From NCBI GenBank assembly GCA_017650505.1, contig JAGCET010000014.1, forward strand, positions 1 to 26,628: a DNA stretch of 26,628 nucleotides, read 5' to 3'. This DNA is from Alphaproteobacteria bacterium. GTDB taxonomy: Bacteria > Pseudomonadota > Alphaproteobacteria > Rs-D84. The notes beneath the pieces are model-generated. The model saw only the letters and a list, made by a program, of their open reading frames with translations. It was not told the DNA's origin and made no database searches. This document shows positions 15,068 through 25,200 of this stretch, piece by piece. The translations under genes were made by a program, and so were the position numbers. The stretch's first letter is position 1; every line of letters begins with the position of its first letter.

Positions 15068-15763
15068 TTATCTGCCAACGTGCCTATTACGAGTGATGTT
15101 GAAATATTCTTTGTTCATTCCGCACAAAAATGCCATTTCCTGTTGAAATGCGATGGCTTCGGCATTGTTTTTAAATTTCACCGTACACCATATCCTTAAC
15201 CTTCCATATTGACCCGTGTTATAGTAGTTTTCTATTGGACCGGCCTCGTAATTAGTAACACGCATATCGATACAATTTGATGGTTTTATTAGTTTATCTT
15301 CACATTTAGAACGATTCCTATAAAACATATCTTCAAACTCTTCAGAACAAGGAATATCATATTCAATGTCCACATTGCTTTTACTACTTCCCAAATTATC
15401 AACAATATAATCACCACAAAGGTGCGCTATCGGTGTCACAGACCGTATTATATATGGTTTCGCAACATATTGAATATTGTGTTCTATCCGTTCCCGTGCA
15501 GCTCTGACAAGTTTGCGCGCCTCTACATCCGGATTTTTTGATGTTTGACCAACTTTGCTTTCCCTTTTGACACTCTGCGTAATCCCTTCATTATTTTTAT
15601 CAGACGGCAAAACAACATATTGTTTACATACATCGTAATAATCAACAATATTCGTTCCGGGAATACAAACCGCCCATGCCGTAATATCATACAACATGCC
15701 ATTCTTTTTGAACCTTGCCAAATCCGCACTGTTTATAATGACAGGGGTATAAGTATTATCCAT
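15068..15763 (-). CDS. Unrecognised cytoplasmic protein
   Basis: A 231-residue protein with no signal peptide or TM helix and no family I know. It starts MDNTYTPVIINSADLARFKK. A Lys/Arg/Glu-rich helix lies near residues 75-95, and several Cys are scattered (residues about 32, 46, 115, 139, 153). The C-terminal part, RIWCTVKFKNNAEAIAFQQEMAF, looks like a small alpha/beta fold ending. AAAAGGA lies 7 bases before the ATG. It sits in the uvrA-to-rlmE run, 5 bases before rlmE and 46 bases after a small unknown gene. Base composition is AT-richer than rlmE and uvrA, suggesting an accessory insertion in a housekeeping operon. Confidence 0.75.
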   Translation of the reverse strand: MDNTYTPVIINSADLARFKKNGMLYDITAWAVCIPGTNIVDYYDVCKQYVVLPSDKNNEGITQSVKRESKVGQTSKNPDVEARKLVRAARERIEHNIQYVAKPYIIRSVTPIAHLCGDYIVDNLGSSKSNVDIEYDIPCSEEFEDMFYRNRSKCEDKLIKPSNCIDMRVTNYEAGPIENYYNTGQYGRLRIWCTVKFKNNAEAIAFQQEMAFLCGMNKEYFNITRNRHVGR

Positions 15764-15809
15764 TTTGCATCCTTTTGTTGCTATATTCTCTCCCCGTATC
15801 CAACGTTAT

Positions 15810-16031
15810 TTACTTTGTTTCTTCTTTACACCGTGCCTGCAACTTGCCTTGGAACCGGCACGCAGCGCGATAACTGTTTCGAAACAGTGTTTCCCGGAAA
15901 GAACGTGAACGCGCCACCGGCCACGGATTTTTGTCGGTATCGGCAAAATAAAGAACATTCCAACCAACAAACCGTCCCGTATTCTCATCATACACGGGCA
16001 TTAATTTTGTATCATAAACCGCCAAAATCAT
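15810..16031 (-). CDS. Unrecognised 73-residue protein
   Basis: A small protein beginning MILAVYDTKLMPVYDENTG and ending in a basic helix (SYRAACRFQGKLQARCKEETK). There is no signal peptide. ATG 16031 is chosen because AAAGG lies 8 bases upstream; the GTG at 16040 in the same frame touches that site. It starts 11 bases after the SRP M-domain-like gene, so the two are likely cotranslated. The name and function are unknown. Confidence 0.6.
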   Translation of the reverse strand: MILAVYDTKLMPVYDENTGRFVGWNVLYFADTDKNPWPVARSRSFRETLFRNSYRAACRFQGKLQARCKEETK

Positions 16032-16042
16032 AATATGCACCT

Positions 16043-16525
16043 TTATTTTGCGCCCGGCACACCGCCCTGGGATTGCATGCGTTGCATCATTGCTTCAACA
16101 CCGCCCATACGCTGAATCGCCGAAAATTGTTGCTTCATTTTTGCATATTGCTTTATCAAATGTTCGACATCACGTACCGTCACCCCCGCGGTTGCCGCAA
16201 TGCGCGCCTTGGCATTGGCAAAGATTTTATCGGGTTCGGCACGTTCGGCAACGGTCATCGCCTCTAATATCTTAATCTGGGCATCTACGCTGCCATCTTT
16301 GACTTTTTCTTTAACCGCGCTAATTGCACCGGACATTCCCGGCACCATCCGCAACAGACCGCTAAAACTGCTCATCTTTTTTATCTGTTTTAATTGTGCC
16401 AACATATCATTCATGTCAAAGTGACCGGCCATTATGCGTTCCACGGTTTCCCGCGCACCCTTTGGCATTTTTGGTTCTTCATTTTCGACAACTTCTTCTT
16501 TTTTCTTGCGGCCAAAACCGAACAT
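16043..16525 (-). CDS. Free-standing SRP54 (Ffh) M-domain-like protein
   Basis: A 160-residue protein consisting of a short charged start (FGFGRKKKEE, like the first residues of some FtsY proteins) and the methionine-rich M domain of Ffh, the signal-recognition-particle protein. FDMNDMLAQLKQIKKM, MVPGM and AMTVAERAEPDKI match the start and middle of the M domain. KARIAATAGVTVRDVEHLIKQY (about 106-127) matches the SRP RNA-binding helix-turn-helix of Ffh. Several positions are changed there: the usual basic pair and the GxG turn become K-A-R and A-T-A-G, so 4.5S RNA binding may be weakened. The GTPase NG domain is absent; uvrA ends 34 bases upstream, so this is not a frameshifted ffh. AAAGGAG precedes the ATG. 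It could be a paralogue acting with full Ffh or a separated domain. Confidence 0.82.
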   Translation of the reverse strand: MFGFGRKKKEEVVENEEPKMPKGARETVERIMAGHFDMNDMLAQLKQIKKMSSFSGLLRMVPGMSGAISAVKEKVKDGSVDAQIKILEAMTVAERAEPDKIFANAKARIAATAGVTVRDVEHLIKQYAKMKQQFSAIQRMGGVEAMMQRMQSQGGVPGAK

Positions 16526-16559
16526 TTTTTACTCCTTTTTTTACGTTATCTTACATTAT

Positions 16560-19415
16560 TTATATTTTTTTGGGATTGTCCAGATACTTTTTAAGATATT
16601 TTCCGGTCAATGATCCAGGATTCTGGGCAACCGCCTCTGGGGTACCGGTGGCAACAACACGACCACCGCCCGCGCCACCATTTGGACCCAAATCTATCAC
16701 CCAATCTGCGGTTTTAATAACCTCCAAGTTATGTTCAATAACTATGACTGTATTGCCCTGCTCTACAAATTCATGCAAAACAGACAACAATTGTTTGATA
16801 TCTTCGAAATGCAATCCCGTCGTCGGTTCATCCAAAATGTACAAAGTATGCCCGGTGCTGCGTGCGGACAATTCCCGCGAAAGTTTTATACGTTGTGCTT
16901 CGCCCCCCGACAGGTCAAGTGAACTTTGACCCAATTTTATATAATCCAATCCGACACGTTTTAACAATTCCAATTTACGACTTATTTGCGGTTGATTTAT
17001 AAAAAATCTGTACGCTTCATCCACGGTCATATTTAACACGTCGGCAATAGATTTACCCTTGTACTTTACCGCCAAAGTTTCATCATTATATCGCGTTCCG
17101 TGGCATTTATCACATTCTACATATACATCTGCCAAGAAATTCATCTCTATCTTTATCTGACCATCACCCTGGCACGCTTCGCACCGGCCACCACGAACAT
17201 TAAACGAAAAACGCCCCGGCCCATATCCGCGTGCCTTGGCTTCGGGCAATTCGGCAAAGAAATCGCGAATATTCGAAAACACACCGGTATATGTCGCCGG
17301 ATTGCTACGCGGGCTGCGCCCGATTGGCGATTGGTCAATATCAACAACTTTATCTATATTTTCAATTCCGTGAATAATGTCATGCGCACCCGATTCGATT
17401 TTAGAATTATACAGCGCACGCATCAACGCGGGATACAAAGTATTCAATAACAACGTCGATTTCCCCGAACCCGACACACCCGTCAATGCAATAAATTTAC
17501 CCAACGGAAATTCAACATCTATGTTTTTCAGGTTATTCCCACGTGCACCACAAATTCGAATCGCCGCCCCATTCCCCGCACGACGTTTTTGGGGCACGGG
17601 TATTTTCTTTTTTCCGGATAAATATTGTCCGGTCAAAGAATCTTTGTTCTTAATAACCTGGGTCGGGGTACCGGCGGCGATAACATTCCCGCCATTTACG
17701 CCCGCACCGCGGCCAATATCTATTAGGTAATCTGCAGCCCGCATTGCGTCTTCATCGTGTTCGACAACAATTACACTATTGTCCTTATCACGCAAAGCCT
17801 TCAATGTATCCAACAATTTATCATTATCACTTTGGTGCAGACCAATGGATGGTTCATCCAATACGTACAATACACCAGACAGACCGCTGCCAATTTGGGA
17901 TGCCAATCTGATTCGTTGTGCTTCGCCCCCTGACAACGTTCCGGCCGTACGTGACAAAGTTAAATATCCCAACCCAACATTTCTAAGGAACGATAAACGA
18001 CTTGTAATTTCACGCAAAACCATCCGTGCAATATCATTTTCTTTTTGTGTCAAATGATTCGGTAAATCAACAAACCAGTTATAAGATTCTTCAATGGACA
18101 TATCACAGACATCCATAATATCCGCACCATTTATTTTGATGCATAATGCCTGGACATTCAATCTTTTGCCATGACAAACCGGACACGGCTTTTCCGATTG
18201 GTATTTTGATAATTCTGCACGCACAGATTCAGAATCAGATTCACGCCACCGCCGTTCAATATTATTTACAACACCTTCAAACGGTTTTTCATAAATAAAC
18301 CCATTCCAATTTATCTTTATGGGTTTGTCACCGGTACCATAAAGGACGATATCTTTCTGATCCTGGGTCAACGTATGCCACGGCTTTGATAATGGAATTT
18401 TATATTGTTTGTGCAACGCATCCAAAAGATGGTCAAATTGACTTAACATTCCACCACGCGACCATGGTGCAATCGCACCATCCAAAATAGACCGTGATGG
18501 ATCCGGAATAATCAAATCGGGCGACATATTTAACTGGACCCCCAATCCGTCGCACGCGCTGCACGCACCAATTGGCGCATTAAAAGAAAACAATCGGGGT
18601 TCTATTTTTGGTACGGCAAAACCACTAACGGGGCACGCATAGTTTTGTGAATACAAAATGTCTTCATTGGTATCCAATCGGCGCACCAATACCGACCCCG
18701 GCACCAATCGCAATGCACCTTCGAATGAGGCATACACGCGCGACCGAAAATCTGCAACCTCGGTTTCATCGGCATCGGCGTTCGGAACCTGAATACGGTC
18801 AACAATCACAAAGATATTATGTTTCTTATTTTTATCCAATGCGGGAACCGCCAACAAATCATATAACTCATTATCTATGATTACACGTTGATATCCCTGT
18901 TTTACTAAAAAAGCCAATTCCTTCTTATATTCACCCTTGCGATCACGAACAAGTGGCGCCATTATATACGCGCGCGTTCCGGCCGGAATATTCATCGTCA
19001 TATCGACCATTTCGGCCACCGACTGCGATTTTATCGGTAATCCCGTCACCGGAGAATATGGCACCCCAATTCGCGCCCAAAGCAATCGCAAATAATCATA
19101 AACCTCGGTCACGGTACCAACCGTAGAACGCGGATTTTTCGACGTTGTTTTTTGCTCGATAGAAATTGCCGGCGCCAAACCTTCAATTAAATCAACATCC
19201 GGTTTTTTTTGCATATCCAAAAATTGCCGGGCATAACTGGACAAAGATTCGACATAGCGACGCTGACCTTCGGCATAAATAGTGTTAAATGCCAAAGACG
19301 ATTTGCCCGACCCAGATACACCGGTCACGACCACCAATTTATTCTTTGGTATGTCAAGGTCAATATTTTTAAGATTATTTTCACGTGCACCGCGAATTTT
19401 TATAACGCCAACCAT
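16560..19415 (-). CDS. uvrA: UvrABC excision repair ATPase UvrA
   Basis: A full-length 951-residue UvrA, the damage-sensing ATPase dimer that loads UvrB at DNA lesions. It has two ABC modules: Walker [10 protein letters not shown] (32-40) and GVSGSGKST near residue 655, with signatures [11 protein letters not shown] and [11 protein letters not shown] and their Walker B segments [12 protein letters not shown] and [12 protein letters not shown]. In the first zinc finger the second Cys is Ser (CPVSGF, 261-266, then C285-x2-C288), the form I know from alphaproteobacterial UvrA. The C-terminal zinc finger CEAC...CDKC is intact. There is a promoter just upstream and no ribosome-binding site before the ATG. 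No GTTC-N7-GTTC LexA box was seen. Confidence 0.98.
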   Translation of the reverse strand: MVGVIKIRGARENNLKNIDLDIPKNKLVVVTGVSGSGKSSLAFNTIYAEGQRRYVESLSSYARQFLDMQKKPDVDLIEGLAPAISIEQKTTSKNPRSTVGTVTEVYDYLRLLWARIGVPYSPVTGLPIKSQSVAEMVDMTMNIPAGTRAYIMAPLVRDRKGEYKKELAFLVKQGYQRVIIDNELYDLLAVPALDKNKKHNIFVIVDRIQVPNADADETEVADFRSRVYASFEGALRLVPGSVLVRRLDTNEDILYSQNYACPVSGFAVPKIEPRLFSFNAPIGACSACDGLGVQLNMSPDLIIPDPSRSILDGAIAPWSRGGMLSQFDHLLDALHKQYKIPLSKPWHTLTQDQKDIVLYGTGDKPIKINWNGFIYEKPFEGVVNNIERRWRESDSESVRAELSKYQSEKPCPVCHGKRLNVQALCIKINGADIMDVCDMSIEESYNWFVDLPNHLTQKENDIARMVLREITSRLSFLRNVGLGYLTLSRTAGTLSGGEAQRIRLASQIGSGLSGVLYVLDEPSIGLHQSDNDKLLDTLKALRDKDNSVIVVEHDEDAMRAADYLIDIGRGAGVNGGNVIAAGTPTQVIKNKDSLTGQYLSGKKKIPVPQKRRAGNGAAIRICGARGNNLKNIDVEFPLGKFIALTGVSGSGKSTLLLNTLYPALMRALYNSKIESGAHDIIHGIENIDKVVDIDQSPIGRSPRSNPATYTGVFSNIRDFFAELPEAKARGYGPGRFSFNVRGGRCEACQGDGQIKIEMNFLADVYVECDKCHGTRYNDETLAVKYKGKSIADVLNMTVDEAYRFFINQPQISRKLELLKRVGLDYIKLGQSSLDLSGGEAQRIKLSRELSARSTGHTLYILDEPTTGLHFEDIKQLLSVLHEFVEQGNTVIVIEHNLEVIKTADWVIDLGPNGGAGGGRVVATGTPEAVAQNPGSLTGKYLKKYLDNPKKI

Positions 19416-19424
19416 AGTGTCATA

Positions 19425-19452
19425 AATATAGCACTTTTAGGGCAACATTCAA
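19425..19452 (-). promoter_or_regulatory. Promoter placed within a few bases of the uvrA start
   Basis: On the minus strand TTGAAT (19452-19447), a 16-base spacer and TATATT (19430-19425). The expected start near 19418 leaves a leader of only about 3 bases before ATG 19415. Confidence 0.6.
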
Positions 19453-19466
19453 TACCGGTGAATAAA

Positions 19467-20357
19467 TTATTTTCCCGATTTCTTGGCATTCATAAGTGAA
19501 TCCGCATCCAATGCTATACCTGTCTTTCGTGTATTCGCCTCACCTGCCTTGGGTGCCAACTCACCACGCACCCAAATATCAATTGCCCCAGCGTTACCAA
19601 ACGTTGCTTTGTTTTTACCGGTCACAGGCACATAATACAAATCACCCGGAACCAACACACGACTAAACACCGTTTTGCCACGGGCATCTTCTATTTTGAC
19701 CCAAGATTCCTGCACCGCTTGAAGCACAACCTCGGCATCTTCACGATTTTCAACACCGAATCGCTCACGCACTGGTTGTTTGTATTCAGGTTCAACTTTT
19801 ACCGGCACAACCGGACTTTCGACAATAATCTCTTGAACCGGCGCCGGCACCTCTTCTCTAAGCACTTCGGGCTTTCCAACAAGAACCGTAATAATTATCG
19901 TCGCAACAATCAGTGCCGCGATTCCACCAACAAACCATTTCCAATACTTCGCAACCAACTTACAAGATTTGGTTTTCCCAACATTACTCAATTTTTTTGC
20001 AATCTTTTCTGTCAACGCAGCCGACTCGACCTCTGTTTTCTCGGGAACATTTTGATGCGATGCCACTGCATCTGCGGTATCTATTCCCATTTCTTTTTTT
20101 ATTTTTGCAACAATAACATCCGGGTCCAATCCCAATTCCATCGCATAATTCCGCGCGAACCCAAGTATATAAACCGCCTCGGGCAAAACAGAATAATCCC
20201 CGTTTTCCAACGCCTCTAAAAATTCTTCCCGTATACACAGTTGCTTTGATATCGTTGGAATTTCACGTTTACGCCGTCCGGTGGTTCGCGCCACGCGCAA
20301 CATTTCACCCGCAGTCATTGTAGCATCATTATGGATTTCTTGGAATTCTTCGTTCAT
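19467..20357 (-). CDS. rodZ: RodZ-like cell-shape protein
   Basis: A 296-residue membrane protein with RodZ architecture. A cytoplasmic helix-turn-helix of the HTH_25 type spans about 14-85 (GEMLRVARTTGRRK, ISKQLCIREEFLEALENGDY and LPEAVYILGFARNYA); it contacts MreB in RodZ proteins. A linker leads to one TM helix (141-160), a Pro/Val/Glu-rich spacer (163-200) and a periplasmic DUF4115 beta domain (about 211-282, ESWVKIEDARGKTVFSRVLVPG). ATG 20357 has AAAGGG 8 bases upstream. It follows dusB by 38 bases and precedes uvrA, which also has its own promoter. Confidence 0.9.
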   Translation of the reverse strand: MNEEFQEIHNDATMTAGEMLRVARTTGRRKREIPTISKQLCIREEFLEALENGDYSVLPEAVYILGFARNYAMELGLDPDVIVAKIKKEMGIDTADAVASHQNVPEKTEVESAALTEKIAKKLSNVGKTKSCKLVAKYWKWFVGGIAALIVATIIITVLVGKPEVLREEVPAPVQEIIVESPVVPVKVEPEYKQPVRERFGVENREDAEVVLQAVQESWVKIEDARGKTVFSRVLVPGDLYYVPVTGKNKATFGNAGAIDIWVRGELAPKAGEANTRKTGIALDADSLMNAKKSGK

Positions 20358-20395
20358 TATATACACCCTTTATGTATCACTGTTACAAATTACGA

Positions 20396-21319
20396 CTATA
20401 TTCTAACAGCACAATTCCAAAATTGCAAAATTTCTTGTCGAATTTGTTTTTCATCGGTTATCGTGTTGATTGTAGTCCTAAATTTCCCTGAATTTGGCAT
20501 CCCCGCCGAATACCATGCCAAATGTTTTCTGAACATCGGGACACCCGCCCGTGCACCATAGTAATCCATCACATAATCAAAATGCCGCATAACAATGGGT
20601 CCAATATTGTCCGGCGCCACCGTTGTTCCCAATATTTCGCCAAAAATCCATGGCCGCCCCATCATCGCGCGCCCTATCATTGCACCCGCATACCCCAAAC
20701 TTTGCATCTGTTCCATATCAGACCGCGACATTAAATCACCATTTGCGATAATTGGAATCGGCATATCCGTTATTTCTGGATGCTTCGCCGCACCCGTATA
20801 CCCCGCCACACGTGTCCGACCGTGCAATGTCACAAAACTTGCGCCGTTATCGGCCGCAATGTGCACTAAATCAATCCAATCTATATTTTCGGCATCCCAC
20901 CCAAGGCGCGTTTTTATCGACACCGGAATTTTAACCGCACGCACGACCGCATTTATAATTTTACCCGCCAAAACGTGATCCCGCATTAAGAAAGCCCCCG
21001 CGCCTGCACGTGTCGCAACCTTTGGCACCGGGCACCCCATATTTATGTCAATCCAAGACGCACCGGCATCCGCCAATATCTTGGCCGCATCCGCCATAAT
21101 TTGTGGTGCTGCCCCAAAAATCTGTGCCCCGATATTACCTTCGGCGCCATAGTCATCAAAATTCCGCAAACAATTTTTATGCCCATCCACCAACGAATGA
21201 CAAGAAATCATTTCAGTCACCATCGGCAGATTCGGCGTAAACATACGAACAACCCGTCGAAACGGCCAATCAGAAATTCCCGCCATTGGTGCAGCAAAAA
21301 TTTGATTCTCGGTAAACAT
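20396..21319 (-). CDS. dusB: tRNA-dihydrouridine synthase, DusB type
   Basis: A 307-residue FMN-dependent enzyme that reduces uridine to dihydrouridine in tRNA. The TIM-barrel start AAPMAGISDWPFRRV and the active-site loop DINMGCPVPKV with Cys96 are present, with the FMN-phosphate loop ANGDLMS and IGRAMMGRPWIF near the end. The loop favours the DusB (NifR3) group over DusA or DusC. The start is ATG 21319; a longer open frame to 21556 reads antisense to ftsB and is rejected. No ribosome-binding site precedes this ATG and a promoter abuts it, so the mRNA is probably leaderless. Confidence 0.93.
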   Translation of the reverse strand: MFTENQIFAAPMAGISDWPFRRVVRMFTPNLPMVTEMISCHSLVDGHKNCLRNFDDYGAEGNIGAQIFGAAPQIMADAAKILADAGASWIDINMGCPVPKVATRAGAGAFLMRDHVLAGKIINAVVRAVKIPVSIKTRLGWDAENIDWIDLVHIAADNGASFVTLHGRTRVAGYTGAAKHPEITDMPIPIIANGDLMSRSDMEQMQSLGYAGAMIGRAMMGRPWIFGEILGTTVAPDNIGPIVMRHFDYVMDYYGARAGVPMFRKHLAWYSAGMPNSGKFRTTINTITDEKQIRQEILQFWNCAVRI

Positions 21320-21331
21320 TTGTGATATAAT
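21302..21331 (+). promoter_or_regulatory. ftsB promoter, nested in the dusB start
   Basis: TTGATT (21302-21307), an 18-base spacer and TATAAT (21326-21331). The start near 21338 coincides with ATG 21339. The -35 box lies inside the dusB coding sequence. Confidence 0.75.
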
Positions 21332-21355
21332 GACACTTATGAAAGACAAAATCAA
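21327..21355 (-). promoter_or_regulatory. dusB promoter, nested in the ftsB start
   Basis: On the minus strand TTGATT (21355-21350), a 17-base spacer and CATTAT (21332-21327). The start near 21320 abuts ATG 21319. The -10 box overlaps the ftsB -10 box almost completely. Confidence 0.65.
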
Positions 21356-21665
21356 AAATTTATTTGGCTTTATTGGTCGCGCGTGGCGTGGTGGCATCCG
21401 TGGCAAGGCCGGCGTATTCCTTGGCCTGTTCGCGACATTTATGTTTCTGCGCATATTTTGGGGGGACGTGAATTTGCCACAATTTGTTGCGAACATATGG
21501 CATCTGAACGCGGACCAACGTGAATTGGCAACCGAAAAACAAAAGTTAGAAACCATAAATCAACACATACATTTGCTTCAAAATTACAGCCCCGATTACG
21601 TTGAAGAACTGGGGCTGAAATACCTGAACATCGGCGATGCAAAATTCAAGATTTTGAAAATCTAA
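21339..21665 (+). CDS. ftsB: FtsB/DivIC-type septum formation initiator
   Basis: A 108-residue single-pass division protein. A basic cytoplasmic N terminus precedes a TM helix at about 24-41. A predicted coiled coil (about 57-82, LNADQRELATEKQKLETINQ) would pair with FtsL. A C-terminal segment (YVEELGLKYLNIGDAKFKI) has the typical end of FtsB, where the divisome contacts FtsQ. ATG 21339 is chosen because an ATG at 21330 overlaps the -10 box. No ribosome-binding site is present, so it appears leaderless. Its stop overlaps the tspO stop by 3 bp, tail to tail. Confidence 0.88.
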   Translation: MKDKIKNLFGFIGRAWRGGIRGKAGVFLGLFATFMFLRIFWGDVNLPQFVANIWHLNADQRELATEKQKLETINQHIHLLQNYSPDYVEELGLKYLNIGDAKFKILKI

Positions 21666-22135
21666 TTCATCAGAACTATGTACGCATTCATATAGAACGC
21701 AAACATCATCCACAGCAAATACGGTATAACCAAATATGCCGCACGCCGGTCAATGCCGTCGAACACACGCGCCATCCACACCGACACCAAGAACAAAGTC
21801 AACAATACAATCAACCCAAACGCCGGGAAATGCAATCCAAAGAACACGTATGACCAACCCGCATTCAATAACATCTGTGCCACAAACAGCGCATATGCCC
21901 GCATTTTATTTGTTGCACTCCGCGCCACCCGAATAACCAAGTACAACGCCACACCCAACATAGCATACAACAATGTCCATGCAACACTAAACACCCACCC
22001 CGGCGGTGTCAATCCCGATTTCACAAGCCCATTATACCACAAATGCGAATCGCCATGCGGGGTAAAGAACACTCCAAAAATCCCCGGCAAAAAAGATATG
22101 ACCATCGCAACAAAAAATTGAATACAGCGTTTCAT
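21662..22135 (-). CDS. tspO: TspO/MBR family membrane protein
   Basis: A 157-residue protein with five TM helices, related to the mitochondrial translocator protein that binds tetrapyrroles and cholesterol. Family motifs are clear: WYNGLVKSGLTPPGWVFSVAW, a Trp-rich AGWSYVFFGLHF, and PYLLWMMFAFYMNAYI at the end. In bacteria TspO proteins are linked to porphyrin handling and stress control; the ligand here is not known. AAAAAGGAG lies before the ATG, and a TATAAT box (22170-22165 on the minus strand) lies 30 bases upstream. It is a single-gene unit. Confidence 0.93.
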   Translation of the reverse strand: MKRCIQFFVAMVISFLPGIFGVFFTPHGDSHLWYNGLVKSGLTPPGWVFSVAWTLLYAMLGVALYLVIRVARSATNKMRAYALFVAQMLLNAGWSYVFFGLHFPAFGLIVLLTLFLVSVWMARVFDGIDRRAAYLVIPYLLWMMFAFYMNAYIVLMN

Positions 22136-22164
22136 GATTATAAACTCCTTTTTTTATTCAATGA

Positions 22165-22170
22165 ATTATA
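22165..22170 (-). promoter_or_regulatory. -10 box upstream of tspO
   Basis: A perfect TATAAT on the minus strand, 30 bases before the tspO start. A convincing -35 box is not visible at 16-18 bases; TGCCAA at 18 bases is the nearest candidate. Confidence 0.5.
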
Positions 22171-22230
22171 CCACACGCGCCACACATATTGGCACAGGAA
22201 ACAAAACCCACAAAAACAATTGAATTTTTA

Positions 22231-25200
22231 TTAACTTGGTTGCCCAGTAAATCCAGCGGGTGGCGTAGTCGTTGCATTTGCCATATGGTAAACAACACCA
22301 TTATCATCCGCCATGTTCAAAGACCCCGTCCCCCCGTTACCCAGCACGGCCGGTATATAGCAAATTGTACCATGATGTTCGACATTCAATGCCAGTGTTG
22401 TCGGTTTCGTCTTTAACAGGACAAAATCCAACCCAACCGAAGTCCGCAACCGTGTTATTCCCGCATCACATTGTTCATAGCATTGACCATTGTACCAATA
22501 CTCAATCGGTACATCATTGGCATCAACCTTTACACCCACCTCACACGCAACCCTGTTCGACCAAGAACTTTCGAACCCAGTTATGTACTGATGTGTTCCG
22601 CACGGACAAGCCGTCGCCAACCCAGAATTTGCAAATATACCATCCATTCCCCCAGATGTCAGTGTAATCCGGGTATTATCGAACAACCCCGATGGTATAA
22701 ACGTTCCATTTGCATTATCCGCACAAAAACCATTAAACGTGTCTATGAAACCCGTACTGGTGGTTGCACCGGTTATACCCGAAAACAATCCCGCGGGTAT
22801 GCGACACGACATATCTGTCACCCCGGAAAACGTGGCACGGAACATATTGGCCGTCGGTGCACCGGTTACCCCAGTAAACAACCCCGCCGGAATAACGCCC
22901 GTCAAGTTTGAACAATCACGGAAAGCATCTGTAAACTCGGGTGAAACACCATTAATTGTTGGGAATAACGCACCCAATGACCCCGATATCCCACCAACCA
23001 ACAAATACGTCGGTGTAATTCCCGAATACTCTGTAGCCCAAGTATTATACGAACCAGGATTTCCAAATAGTATAGCAGATGTAAATTTAAAATTATAACC
23101 TGTTACATTGCCATTAAAACCGATTGTGTATGTACCGGCATTTTCATATGTATGTGAAACTATACCTGAATATTCCGTAAGTTCATCACCCATACCATCA
23201 CCCCAATTGACATAAACTTGACCATTCGCCGCAAGACCAAAGGAAAAGGTTGTATTCGCCGGCAATTGCACAGTTGTAACGGTAAACACAGGCGTTTGAA
23301 TTTGAACCCAATGCGCATACAATGTCTGATCCTGGACGACCCAATTTGGCCTTGGTAACTCACCACGATTATTAATGTACTGGTCTCCGCTACTGGATCC
23401 CGTATAATAACCGGCGAAAAGGTACCCTGAACGCGTCGGCACCGCCACCGACGTGATGGCCGAACCATTTTGACTTAACGACCAATCCATATCATACCGT
23501 TCATATACCGTACCCGAACCGCCCGAACCACCATTATCATTCAACGTTATGGTAAATGCCTGAACAACCGAGCTGTCCACACATGAAACCTTCCTATCCC
23601 AATAACTTTCAAATCCGGTTAAATACTGGTGATACCCCGTCGGGCACGTTGTCGCCAACCCAGAATTTTTGAAAACACCATACATTGTATAATAAGTTCC
23701 AACATCACCATTCACATTTTGAAACAATGTTCGTGGAATAAATGTATTGGAATTCGAATTTGTCGAACAGAACCCATAAAATGTCGAACGCCACGTATTT
23801 TCACCCGAAACAAGCCCGGTATACCCCATTTCATCATACACTTCTCCTAATGAACCACTGATACCCGAAAACAGATTGGCCGGAATATCACACGACATAT
23901 TGGAACATCCCGAAAAAGTGCTCTCAAACATACCATACGCTGGCCTTCCAGTAACACCAGAAAACAAACCACTTGGTATGTCACCGCGTAAATTGCTACA
24001 CCCCAAAAACGTATCAGCAAACATGTATGAACGTGATGGCCCAACAACGCCGGCAAACAACCCGGACGGAATGGATGTTATACCGGTATTGGCAAAAGTA
24101 AATGCAAACATTTCCGGCGTGGTACCAATGCCACTAAACATATTTGATGCAATACTGGTCAAATTGGAACAATTTTCAAAAGCCGAAGCAAAATTTGGTG
24201 ACACACCATTTATAACCGGAAATAACGATGATAAAGATCCAGATATCGACGCAACATGCGTATTATTTGAAAAACTTATCGCCGTTACCCCATTATATCC
24301 CGTTGCACCCCCGGAAATACCAATATTACGCGTTCCCGCCGTAGTATATGTATGCGAAACGGCTGCGCCCGAGCCCGTTGCAACAATCTGCTCAATGTTT
24401 CCATCGTCCCAATCAACATAGAACACACCACTTGTATTGAATCTAAATGAAAATTCGGTATTTGCCTGCATTGATGTTGTTCCAACCCAAAATACAGCGG
24501 CCGGTGCCGTAATATAATGTGCATACAGAACGGTATCTGCATTAAATTGTGTGTTGGCCGGCAAAACACCATTCATATCAATAACCTGGGTTCCGCCCGT
24601 AGTCGCAGTATAATACCCGTCGAAAAACTCATTCGATTTCGTCGGTCTCGTCACCGATGTAATCGCATCACCATAGGCAGACAGCGACCAATCAACACCA
24701 TATCTTTCATATACAGTGCCCACACCACCCGAACCACCATTATCATTCAATGTTATAACGTATGTATCAATCGGTGTCCATTGCGCATACAGTATTTGGT
24801 CACTGTTAAAATAACTAACACTTGGTAAAGCAGCATTATCGTTAATAACCTGGTCCCCACCGGATGCTGCGGTCCAATACCCATTGAAAACATATCCATT
24901 TCTTGTCGGTTTTGTCACAGATGATATAGCATAAGTTCCACCATAAGTCGCTGACCATATGTTACCATACATTTCGTACACAGTGCCCATACCACCCGAA
25001 CCACCGTTATCGTCCAGTGTTATTGTATAAACAGGAATCCATCTAGCATATAACATTCGATCATTGTAAAAATAGTCATTACGTGGCAAACCACCAGAAC
25101 TATTAATAGCAATATTAACAGCAATATACCCAACACTGGCCGTGGTGGAATATCCACCAAACACATACCCTGGCCTTGTAGGTATCGCAACCTGGGTAAC

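Noticed and set aside
16043..16525. Frameshifted remnant of a full-length ffh
   Set aside because: The upstream 34 bases lead directly to the uvrA stop, and the gene has its own ribosome-binding site and start; no NG-domain sequence is present.
19416..19466. SOS (LexA) operator upstream of uvrA
   Set aside because: I looked for the alphaproteobacterial GTTC-N7-GTTC pattern and for CTG-N10-CAG; neither is present in this short gap.
21320..21556. N-terminal extension of DusB by 79 residues
   Set aside because: It lies antisense to ftsB, shows biased composition and is not part of the Dus fold, which begins at the chosen start.
22272..24421. Several long plus-strand ORFs opposite the modular secreted protein
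   Set aside because: They are Pro/His/Arg-rich shadows of the repeat-bearing minus-strand gene with no ribosome-binding sites or recognisable domains.
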